This document shows positions 57,103 through 64,000 of a DNA stretch of 64,000 nt, in pieces; position 1 is the stretch's first letter, and the number at the start of each line of letters is the position of its first letter. The notes under the pieces are model-generated. The model ran no database searches. It was not told the origin of the DNA and saw only the letters and a program-made list of their open reading frames with translations. The translations under genes and the position numbers were made by a program. This DNA is from Ochrobactrum sp. Q0168 (GTDB lineage Bacteria; Pseudomonadota; Alphaproteobacteria; Rhizobiales; Rhizobiaceae): NCBI RefSeq assembly GCF_016427605.1, contig NZ_JAELXQ010000002.1:434001-498000 (forward strand). Reading direction: 5' to 3'.

Positions 57103-59790
57103 GTGTCACACATTGACAGCTTCAAATGTCGCAAAACCCTCACCGTCGGCGGCAAAGACTATGTCTATTACAGCCTGACCGAAGCCGAAAAGAACGGCCT
57201 TGAGGGCGTTTCCAAGCTTCCTTTCTCCATGAAGGTTCTTCTTGAGAACCTGCTCCGCTTCGAGGACGACCGCTCCGTCAAGAAGTCGGACATCGAAGCT
57301 GTCGCCAAGTGGCTGAACGACCGCGGTTCCGCAGGCGCCGAAATTGCCTATCGCCCAGCGCGCGTGCTGATGCAGGACTTCACTGGCGTTCCAGCCGTTG
57401 TTGACCTTGCAGCCATGCGCGACGGCCTCAAGGCGCTCGGCGGCGACCCGGAAAAGATCAACCCGCTCGTGCCCGTAGATCTGGTCATCGATCACTCGGT
57501 CATCGTTGACGAATTCGGCAATCCAAGCGCGTTCAAGGCCAATGTGGACCTGGAATATCAGCGCAACGGCGAACGCTACCGCTTCCTCAAGTGGGGCCAG
57601 CAGGCCTTCCAGAATTTCCGCGTCGTTCCTCCTGGCACCGGCATCTGCCATCAGGTGAACCTCGAATATCTGGCCCAGGCGGTCTGGACCAAGGAAGAAG
57701 ACGGCGAAACCGTTGCCTATCCTGACACCTGCGTCGGCACCGACAGCCACACCACCATGGTCAATGGTCTTGGCGTTCTGGGTTGGGGCGTGGGCGGCAT
57801 CGAAGCTGAAGCGGCCATGCTTGGCCAGCCGGTTTCCATGCTTCTGCCGGAAGTCGTGGGCTTCCGCCTAACCGGCAAGATCAAGGAAGGCGTCACCGCG
57901 ACCGACCTCGTTCTCACCGTCACGCAGATGCTGCGCAAGAAGGGCGTTGTCGGCAAGTTCGTCGAATTCTTCGGCGAAGGCCTCGAAAACATGACGCTGG
58001 CCGACCGTGCGACCATCGCAAACATGGGCCCGGAATATGGCGCAACCTGCGGCTTCTTCCCGGTTGACCGCGAAACGCTCAACTACATGAACACCACCGG
58101 TCGCGACGAACACCGCATCGAGCTGGTTGAAGCTTACTGCCGTGCGCAGGGCATGTGGCGCGACAAGGGTGCAGCCGATCCGGTCTTCACCGATATTCTC
58201 GAACTCGACATGGGCGACGTCGTTCCGTCGATGGCTGGTCCGAAGCGTCCGGAAGGCCGCATTCCGCTGGAAAACATCGGCTCTGGCTTCGCTACCTCGC
58301 TCGAAAACGAGTACAAGAAAACCACCGGCCAGACCACGCGTTATGCCGTTGAAGGCGAAGACTACGATCTCGGCCATGGCGATGTGGTGATTGCCGCTAT
58401 CACGTCCTGCACCAACACCTCGAACCCAAGCGTGCTGATTGCTGCTGGTCTGCTGGCCCGCAACGCCGTCGCCAAGGGTCTCAAGACCAAGCCTTGGGTC
58501 AAGACGTCGCTTGCTCCCGGCTCTCAGGTCGTTGCCGCCTATCTCGAATCCGCTGGCCTGCAGAAGGATCTCGATGCGCTCGGCTTCAACCTCGTCGGCT
58601 TCGGCTGCACCACCTGCATCGGTAATTCCGGTCCGCTGCCTGCGCCGATCTCCAAGACGATCAATGAAAAGGGCCTGATCGCGGCTGCCGTCCTGTCCGG
58701 CAACCGTAACTTCGAAGGCCGCGTCTCTCCGGACGTGCAGGCTAACTACCTCGCGTCGCCACCGCTCGTCGTCGCCCACGCTCTTGCCGGTACGGTCACC
58801 AAAGACCTGACCAAGGAGCCGATTGGCGAAGACCAGAATGGCAACCCGGTATTCCTGCGCGATATCTGGCCTTCCTCTCAGGAAATCCAGGATTTCATCG
58901 CCAAGAACGTCACCCGCAAGATATTCTCGGAGAAATATGCGGATGTGTTCAAGGGCGACGAAAACTGGCAGGCCGTTCAGGTTCCTGCGGGCCAGACCTA
59001 TGCATGGGACGACAACTCGACCTATGTGCAGAACCCGCCTTATTTCGTCGGCATGGGCAAGTCGGCCGGCACGATCGGCGACGTCAAGGGCGCTCGTATT
59101 CTTGGCCTCTTCGGCGACAAGATCACGACCGACCACATTTCGCCTGCCGGTTCCATCAAGGCGCAGTCGCCTGCCGGCAAGTATCTGCTGGACCATGGCG
59201 TCGGCGTTGCCGACTTCAACCAGTACGGCACGCGTCGCGGCAATCATGAAGTGATGATGCGCGGCACCTTCGCAAATATCCGCATTCGCAACCACATGCT
59301 GGGCGAAAACGGACGTGAAGGCGGCTACACCATCCATTACCCGTCGAAGGAAGAAACCTCGATCTATGATGCTGCCATGCAGTACAAGGCCGAGGGCGTT
59401 CCGCTCGTCGTCTTCGCAGGCGTCGAATACGGCAACGGTTCTTCGCGTGACTGGGCTGCCAAGGGCACCAACCTGCTGGGCGTCAAGGCCGTGATCGCAC
59501 AGTCCTTCGAGCGTATCCACCGCTCCAACCTCGTGGGCATGGGCATTGTGCCTTTCGTCTTCGAGGAAGGCACCAGCTGGCAGACGCTTGGCCTCAAGGG
59601 CGACGAAATCGTCACCATCGAAGGTCTGGCCGATGTGCGTCCGCGTCAGAAGGTCGAAGCTTCCATCACCTATGCCGACGGCTCGGTGAAGAAGGTTCCG
59701 CTCATCTGCCGCATCGATACGCTGGACGAGCTCGACTACATGAAGAACGGCGGCATTCTGCAGACCGTTCTGCGTGATCTCGCTGCTTAA
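57103..59790 (+). CDS. acnA: Aconitate hydratase A
   Basis: An 895-residue iron-sulfur enzyme of the AcnA/IRP1 family that interconverts citrate and isocitrate in the TCA cycle. The [4Fe-4S] cysteines are in [11 protein letters not shown] and [39 protein letters not shown] in pieces and [13 protein letters not shown] are family hallmarks. Members of this family can bind RNA after losing the cluster. It starts with GTG, next to a hairpin that hides the ribosome-binding site. A strong terminator follows. Confidence 0.97.
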   Translation: MSHIDSFKCRKTLTVGGKDYVYYSLTEAEKNGLEGVSKLPFSMKVLLENLLRFEDDRSVKKSDIEAVAKWLNDRGSAGAEIAYRPARVLMQDFTGVPAVVDLAAMRDGLKALGGDPEKINPLVPVDLVIDHSVIVDEFGNPSAFKANVDLEYQRNGERYRFLKWGQQAFQNFRVVPPGTGICHQVNLEYLAQAVWTKEEDGETVAYPDTCVGTDSHTTMVNGLGVLGWGVGGIEAEAAMLGQPVSMLLPEVVGFRLTGKIKEGVTATDLVLTVTQMLRKKGVVGKFVEFFGEGLENMTLADRATIANMGPEYGATCGFFPVDRETLNYMNTTGRDEHRIELVEAYCRAQGMWRDKGAADPVFTDILELDMGDVVPSMAGPKRPEGRIPLENIGSGFATSLENEYKKTTGQTTRYAVEGEDYDLGHGDVVIAAITSCTNTSNPSVLIAAGLLARNAVAKGLKTKPWVKTSLAPGSQVVAAYLESAGLQKDLDALGFNLVGFGCTTCIGNSGPLPAPISKTINEKGLIAAAVLSGNRNFEGRVSPDVQANYLASPPLVVAHALAGTVTKDLTKEPIGEDQNGNPVFLRDIWPSSQEIQDFIAKNVTRKIFSEKYADVFKGDENWQAVQVPAGQTYAWDDNSTYVQNPPYFVGMGKSAGTIGDVKGARILGLFGDKITTDHISPAGSIKAQSPAGKYLLDHGVGVADFNQYGTRRGNHEVMMRGTFANIRIRNHMLGENGREGGYTIHYPSKEETSIYDAAMQYKAEGVPLVVFAGVEYGNGSSRDWAAKGTNLLGVKAVIAQSFERIHRSNLVGMGIVPFVFEEGTSWQTLGLKGDEIVTIEGLADVRPRQKVEASITYADGSVKKVPLICRIDTLDELDYMKNGGILQTVLRDLAA

Positions 59791-59808
59791 TCAGCGCCCA
59801 ATTGAAAC

Positions 59809-59841
59809 AAAAAGCCGCCGGAGCAATCCGGCGGCTTTTTT
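59809..59841 (+). terminator. acnA terminator
   Basis: AAAAAGCCGCCGGA, GCAA loop, TCCGGCGGCTTTTTT: a perfect stem with T-tract about 20 bp after the stop. Confidence 0.93.
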
Positions 59842-59961
59842 CGTTTCTGACGCAAATAGAGCACACTCGCCCCGGAATCTCACCGCAACGTGAATTCCCA
59901 TTGATCGGGGTAATTCCTACATAATAGATGTCATCGTCAATTAAATGTAGGATCATATAAA

Positions 59962-60780
59962 GTGACCATTCAGCCCGCTTTCTATGGAACAGCCACATGG
60001 CTGACCGGCGATTCTGTGCCGGGTTGGCGCAATGTCTGCGCCGTTCTGGGGCTGGCATTCACCGGCTGTGTTTCCATGCAAGGCTCTGCATCGGCTGATA
60101 CTGCGGCCAAGAAAACCGCCGTTATCGAGCTTTTCACCAGTCAGGGCTGCAAATCCTGCCCGAAGGCGGACCAAAACTTTGCCAAATTTGCCGATGATCC
60201 GAGCGTACTGGCCCTGTCGTTTCACGTTAATTACTGGGATTATATGGGATGGCGCGACACGCTTGCCACTCAGGATAATACCGACCGGCAGAACGCCTAT
60301 CGCAACTCCTTCAACGCGCGCATGATCTATACGCCGCAGGCCATCATCAATGGCCGTGCCGAGGTCAATGGTCGCGATGCCGGAGCCATCAATGCACAGG
60401 TCGCCGCCGAAAAGCTGACGGTGCCCCTCACGATCGACCGGCTCGATGATGGCCGTCTGTCCATCGACATTGGTTCAGGTGAGAAGCCGAAGTCCCCGGT
60501 GCATGTGGTTCTGTTCTATTTCCGCGATGCGGTGACCATACCGATCACCGAGGGCGAAAATGCTGGTCAGGATATCACCTACCGAAACACGGTGAGCGAG
60601 ATAAACACGATCGGCATGTGGGACGGCAAGGCGCTGAAAATCGAACTCCCCGCCTCCGAATTGAAGCGCAAGGATGTTTCCGGTTGCGCGGTCATTCTGC
60701 AGGAAACGCGCGGCGACAACTCGCTCGGACGGATCCATGGCGCGGCCATGTTTAAGGAGGAGACGCCGGTCGGTCTCTGA
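59962..60780 (+). CDS. DUF1223 thioredoxin-like secreted protein
   Basis: A 272-residue protein of the DUF1223 family. An N-terminal segment of about 45 residues includes a hydrophobic stretch (VCAVLGLAFTGCVSMQGSASA in part), either a signal peptide or a weak lipoprotein signal. The domain starts VIELFTSQGCKSCPKAD, with a CxxC like that of thioredoxin-fold proteins, then LSFHVNYWDYMGWRDTLAT in part and YTPQAIINGR. A role in periplasmic redox is likely but unproven. The start is a GTG at 59962 with AGGA well upstream; it is the least certain part. Confidence 0.83.
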   Translation: MTIQPAFYGTATWLTGDSVPGWRNVCAVLGLAFTGCVSMQGSASADTAAKKTAVIELFTSQGCKSCPKADQNFAKFADDPSVLALSFHVNYWDYMGWRDTLATQDNTDRQNAYRNSFNARMIYTPQAIINGRAEVNGRDAGAINAQVAAEKLTVPLTIDRLDDGRLSIDIGSGEKPKSPVHVVLFYFRDAVTIPITEGENAGQDITYRNTVSEINTIGMWDGKALKIELPASELKRKDVSGCAVILQETRGDNSLGRIHGAAMFKEETPVGL

Positions 60781-61241
60781 CCCTTGGCGTTATAGGCCAG
60801 TCATGGTCGTCCATTGGGCGGCAGACGGTGGCGTTAAGCTAACTAAAGCGGGATGACATGGTGTTGCGGCGCGGTCGGACGGAAGTTGGTTCGGCTCGGG
60901 CAGTCCTTTGGGCGGGGGGCTTGGGGTCGGACATACCCGAACCGAACCGTCTCAGGCAACACGTGGATGCTGAAGCCATAATCAGGCTGGAATGCGAAGC
61001 AGACAAGGCGAAAATGTGTTCAACGATCACCATTGCCGACAGACTTTCGTTTTTCGTGAATAGCTAATGCATAGCGGCCCGCGCGCAAAATCCAGCGTTT
61101 TGTGAGGGAAATCCCGGTCATTTGAACGGTGCTGCGGCTTCTCGCACTTGAATTTGTTTCACAAAAGCATCACCCTCCTGTCATGCGTATCGTTTCAAGC
61201 GCACCTGCCGCTTCGCCACCCACAAGGCTGAAAGGAAGGAC
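60781..61241. other. Intergenic stretch with a large hairpin
   Basis: No convincing gene. A 13-bp inverted repeat with one mismatch, GGTTCGGCTCGGG (60888-60900) and CCCGAACCGAACC (60936-60948), encloses a 35-base G-rich loop. It is not followed by a T-tract and is far from both genes. Short open frames on both strands cover it but show no family features. Confidence 0.5.
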
Positions 61242-61640
61242 ATGGATATTTCAAGCGCAGCAAGCGAGGATTCGTCGTCCTCGTCCAACTCGGCCGCGTC
61301 GCCAAAGGTCGTCTCACTCGACCGCGCCAGACCGGCCCCCTCCACCATCAGTTTCGACCGGCATGAACTTGGCAAGATTCTCAACATCTATGGCCGCATG
61401 GTCGCCGGCGGTGCCTGGCGTGACTACGCCATCGACCATCTGAGCGACCGGGCCGTCTTTTCCATTTTTCGGCGGGCCAGCGAGGTTCCGCTGTTCCGGA
61501 TCGAGAAAAATCCCAAGCTGGCGCAGAAGCAAGGTGCTTATTCGGTCATCGCCGCAAGCGGTCTCATCATGAAGCGCGGCCATGAACTGGAGCGCGTGCT
61601 GCGCGTTTTCGACAAGAGCCTGAAACTCGTGGAAGCCTGA
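61242..61640 (+). CDS. DUF2794-domain protein
   Basis: A 132-residue protein of the alphaproteobacterial DUF2794 family. A serine/alanine-rich acidic N-terminus (1-25) is followed by the conserved domain: FDRHELGKILNIYGRMVAGG, WRDYAIDHL, AVFSIFRRASEVPLFRIEKNPKL in part, then YSVIAASGLIMKRGHELERVLRVF in part. Function is unknown. It is probably cytoplasmic, as there is no signal or membrane segment. AAGGAAGGA is an excellent ribosome-binding site for the ATG at 61242. Confidence 0.88.
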   Translation: MDISSAASEDSSSSSNSAASPKVVSLDRARPAPSTISFDRHELGKILNIYGRMVAGGAWRDYAIDHLSDRAVFSIFRRASEVPLFRIEKNPKLAQKQGAYSVIAASGLIMKRGHELERVLRVFDKSLKLVEA

Positions 61641-61669
61641 TCCTTCGCGACGCCGCTTTCAGCGGCTCC

Positions 61670-62215
61670 TCAGGATGAGGACAGCGGCGGCGCTCCGGGC
61701 TCAAGCGTGCGCCCGCCATTGAGCGGCAGCTGCATCAGCACCGTATCCAGCCAGCGCCCATGCTTGAAGCCCGAGCCTTCGATCCGTCCGCAATGTCGGA
61801 AGCCCAGGCTTTCATGCAGTCGCACCGAACCGATATTGTTTTCACCATCGCCGATGACAGCCAGAAGCTGCCGGAAACCCAGCGCGGTCACCCGTTCGAT
61901 CAGCTCGCGCAGCAGAAGCTTGCCGACGCCCTTCTTCTTGGCCTCTGGCGCGATATAGATCGAATCCTCCGCAAGCCAGCGATAGGCCGGTCTGGTGCGA
62001 AAATAGCTGGCATAGGCATAGCCCAGAACCACGCCCTCCTCTTCCGCGATCAGAATTGGAAATCCCTGCGCGACAAAGCCGTCGAAGCGCTGCCGCAGGT
62101 CGTCGCGCGATGGCGGCTCCACCTCATAGGACCCGGAACCGTTCAATACCGCTTCGGTATAGATTGCAGTGATGGCATCGATATCGGTGGGGTTAAAATC
62201 GCGGACGATGGGCAT
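61670..62215 (-). CDS. GNAT acetyltransferase, PAT/MnaT-like
   Basis: A 181-residue acetyltransferase of the phosphinothricin/methionine-sulfone acetyltransferase type (Bar, Pat, MnaT/YncA). The family N-terminus (DFNPTDIDAITAIYTEAVLNGSGSYE in part), the acetyl-CoA loop (EAKKKGVGKLLLRELI), FRQLLAVIGDGENNIGSVRLHESLGF in part and GFKHGRWLDTVLMQ are all present. Natural substrates of chromosomal members are likely modified amino acids. The ribosome-binding site is poor. It is convergent with DUF2794 and lies downstream of the BI-1 gene terminator. Confidence 0.88.
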   Translation of the reverse strand: MPIVRDFNPTDIDAITAIYTEAVLNGSGSYEVEPPSRDDLRQRFDGFVAQGFPILIAEEEGVVLGYAYASYFRTRPAYRWLAEDSIYIAPEAKKKGVGKLLLRELIERVTALGFRQLLAVIGDGENNIGSVRLHESLGFRHCGRIEGSGFKHGRWLDTVLMQLPLNGGRTLEPGAPPLSSS

Positions 62216-62280
62216 GAGGGAGAACCAGAGAGTTATTTGATCATGTCAGAATGCATCATCGAACGACCGTATAAAAGCAA

Positions 62281-62306
62281 AAAGGGCAGCGTTTCCGCTG
62301 CCCTTT
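62281..62306. terminator. BI-1 gene terminator
   Basis: AAAGGGCAGCG, TTTC loop, CGCTGCCCTTT: an 11-bp perfect stem; on the minus strand it is followed by TTTTGCTTTT, 23 bp past the BI-1 stop. Confidence 0.9.
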
Positions 62307-62328
62307 CCATTCCAGCTTCATCTGCTGA

Positions 62329-63111
62329 TTAGTCACGGTTGCCCATGAACTGCAGCAGGAAGGTGAACATGTTGATGAAGTCGAGATAGAGACGCAGCGC
62401 GCCCATCACGACCTTGCGGCCCTGCGTATCCGAAGCATCGCCTTCGTAATACATTTCCTTGATCGACTGGGTGTCGTAGGCGGTGAGACCCGCGAAGATC
62501 AGAACGCCGATCACCGAGATTGCAAACTGCAATGCCGAGGAGCCGAGGAAGATATTGACGACCGAAGCCAGGATCAGGCCGAACAGGCCCATGATCAGGA
62601 ACGAGCCCATAGCGGACAGGTCACGCTTGGTGGTGTAGCCGTAGAGCGACAGCGCGCCGAAGGACGCAGCCGTCACGAAGAAGGTGCGAACGATGCTCTG
62701 ACCCGTGAAGACCAGGAAGATCGACGACAGCGACAGGCCGACGAGAGCTGCATAGCCCCAGAAGACGGCGTTAGCGGTCGAGACCGAAAGACGTTCGATG
62801 CGGAAGCTCAGGAAGAACACTGCCGCCAGCGGTGCAAGCATCACCACCCAGCGCAGCGGCGAGGTGTAGAGCGCGACGCCAAGGCCCGTGAGCATCTTGC
62901 CATTGGCAAGCTGCGCGACGGCTGCGGACGGGTCCGTCGTCGTTGCGAGTGCCGCAACGGCGAATGCAGCAAGGCCGGTAACGGCCAGGCCGATAGCCAT
63001 CATGTTGTAGACGCCCAGCATATAGCTGCGCAGACCCTGATCGATGCCTGCATCGGCACGAGCGCCGCCTACCGGCCTCTGCTGCGCCTGAATATTGCGA
63101 AAGTCAGCCAT
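62329..63111 (-). CDS. Bax inhibitor-1/YbhL family membrane protein
   Basis: A 260-residue inner-membrane protein of the BI-1 (YccA/YbhL) family with seven hydrophobic helices after a 30-residue N-terminus. The family-specific segments MLGVYNMMAIGLAVTG, FVFTGQSI-type region, GALSLYGYTTKRDLSAMGSFLIMGL in part, and AYDTQSIKEMYY near the C-terminus (with the two acidic residues of the putative calcium/proton site) are seen. E. coli YbhL/YccA are linked to membrane-protein quality control and ion leak; the role here is unknown. The upstream region may carry the ybhL leader RNA. Confidence 0.92.
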   Translation of the reverse strand: MADFRNIQAQQRPVGGARADAGIDQGLRSYMLGVYNMMAIGLAVTGLAAFAVAALATTTDPSAAVAQLANGKMLTGLGVALYTSPLRWVVMLAPLAAVFFLSFRIERLSVSTANAVFWGYAALVGLSLSSIFLVFTGQSIVRTFFVTAASFGALSLYGYTTKRDLSAMGSFLIMGLFGLILASVVNIFLGSSALQFAISVIGVLIFAGLTAYDTQSIKEMYYEGDASDTQGRKVVMGALRLYLDFINMFTFLLQFMGNRD

Positions 63112-63200
63112 GACTTAAATCCTCTTGCCATGTCCCGTCCGGTGTCGGGGCGCTCATTCCGGCGAGCCGCCGCCAGGCGCCGCTGGCGGGACTCCAGCAT
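63112..63200 (-). ncRNA. Possible ybhL leader RNA
   Basis: The leader of the BI-1 gene contains a hairpin CCGCCAG-cggcgc-CTGGCGG (63170-63176 with 63183-63189) and other GC-rich pairings before the start codon. A conserved RNA named ybhL has been described upstream of BI-1/YbhL genes in alphaproteobacteria, so position and gene fit. I could not compare it with the model; boundaries are approximate. Confidence 0.4.
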
Positions 63201-63344
63201 GCCTGCCTGACATTATGGGGATTACGGCCCTCACGTACAAGTACCACCTGTAAAAAAACGCGAGGGTCACAGCGAAAAACCGAACCGCATTCTCCATATG
63301 ATCCAAGGGCTTATGCTTTTTGAGCCCTCCACATTACAAATCGC

Positions 63345-64000
63345 TCATATAGTCCGGAGCACTTGCGCAGGCTTCTGGCCCAGCACGCGCCAGGTACCGG
63401 CCAATCCGAAACCGACGGTGAGCACCAACGCAACCGCCACGGTCATCAGCGCCACGTCGGGCAGGAATTGCGCTTTAAGCTTCATGATTTCCACCACGAC
63501 ATACCAGCCAGCCGCACTGCCCGCGGCAAGCGCAAAGAGCGCTGTTGCAAGGCCAAGCAGCATATATTCAAGCACATAGGCCGTAATCAGCGTGCGGCGC
63601 GTGGCGCCCAATGTCTTCAGGACAACGGCGTCGTGCACCCCCGGCGCGGTTGCCCGCAGCCAGGGCACCGCCCAGCACCAGAACCGAAGCGGCAAGCGCA
63701 ATGGAAGCCGCAGCGCGGATGGCGGTCGCCAGCTGGCTGATGAGATCGTTGGCAACATTGAGCGCGTCGGTCACGCTGACCGTCGTGACGGCGGGCCATG
63801 TCCTGGTGACTTGTCGCAGCACATCAGGCGCGCGGCTTTTCTGGCTGTCCGGAATGGTGAGCGTTGCAAGCCATGTCGCTGGCGCACCGGCAAAGGTGTT
63901 GGGTGAGAACACCATGACGAAATTCATCGCCAGCGTTTCCCACTGTACCTGCCGGAAGCTCGCGATCTTTGCAGTGATGTTGCGGCCCAGCACATTGACC
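63345..64000 (-). pseudogene. FtsX-like ABC permease, C-terminal part, frameshifted
   Basis: The window ends inside this gene. The frame entering from the right encodes VNVLGRNITAKIASFRQVQW, VFSPNTFAGAPATWLATL and ...VLVLGGALAAGNRA, typical of YbbP-type FtsX/MacB permeases of lipophilic-substrate ABC systems. After GNRA the expected GVHDAVVLKTLGATRRTLI continues only in another frame, where four-helix FtsX C-terminal sequence runs to a stop at 63345. The break is at a run of five G (plus-strand C, 63638-63642); four would restore the frame. This is either a real one-base insertion (inactive C-terminus) or a sequence error. Confidence 0.8.

Noticed and set aside
60858..61067. Plus-strand 69-codon frame in the gap after DUF1223
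   Set aside because: No ribosome-binding site, no family features, and it runs through the inverted repeat at 60888-60948.

Overview
The window looks like part of the large chromosome of a Brucellaceae alphaproteobacterium (Brucella, or the Ochrobactrum lineage now often merged with it). The evidence is a giant cyclic beta-1,2-glucan synthase, an Omp25/Omp31-type porin, a PrrB/PrrA redox pair with the RegB quinone motif, a 434-residue PncB, short palindromic repeats of the rhizobial/Brucella kind, and high-GC coding throughout. I cannot fix the species from sequence alone. No rRNA, tRNA, CRISPR array, prophage or transposase gene was seen.

Layout. 1-5.6 kb: the start of a lipoprotein (probable L,D-transpeptidase) diverging from mmcB across a CtrA-like box, then prrA, prrB and hrpB on the minus strand. 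5.7-8 kb: a Tat-type GH20 hexosaminidase and a YjaB-like acetyltransferase. 8-11.6 kb: a formaldehyde-detoxification operon (frmR, frmA, elaA-like, DUF1345, frmB) behind an FrmR-type operator. 11.6-22.1 kb: a P450, gyrB, an Omp25-family porin, an AT3 acyltransferase, a short RNase D, an M20 peptidase, an orphan LivH-like permease, and a CGNR regulator with a lipoprotein behind it. 22.4-35 kb: polA, a secreted barnase-like ribonuclease, a DEAD-box helicase with a DbpA domain, PBP1a, an SDR, a PfkB kinase, a PhzF protein and pncB. 35-48.4 kb: cgs (8.6 kb) and a sulfate importer (sbp-cysT-cysW-cysA). 48.6-51.5 kb: small accessory genes (YdcF-like, DUF930, AsnC-type domain, single-domain response regulator, J-like protein). 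51.9-64 kb: ilvD, ccmABCDG, acnA, DUF1223, DUF2794, a PAT-like acetyltransferase, a BI-1 membrane protein with a possible ybhL leader, and the 3' part of an ABC permease gene broken by a single-base frameshift.

How the genes fit together. PrrBA senses redox and quinone state and is known in Brucella to control adaptation to low oxygen; the ccm genes mature the c-type cytochromes of the respiratory chain. FrmR, FrmA and FrmB oxidise formaldehyde through its glutathione adduct to formate. Cgs makes the periplasmic cyclic glucan; Omp25-like, PBP1a, the L,D-transpeptidase candidate and possibly the AT3 acyltransferase serve the envelope.

The best leads for something new are: a secreted barnase-fold RNase with its catalytic residues but an altered guanine-recognition loop, in an AT-rich island whose stop codon lies in a palindromic repeat; a hairpin that buries the ribosome-binding site of acnA; a leaderless CGNR gene within a symmetric divergent promoter; a palindromic repeat in the ccm operon flanked by a 10-bp direct repeat; and a response-regulator/HPD-protein gene pair. 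None of these has been tested against databases here.
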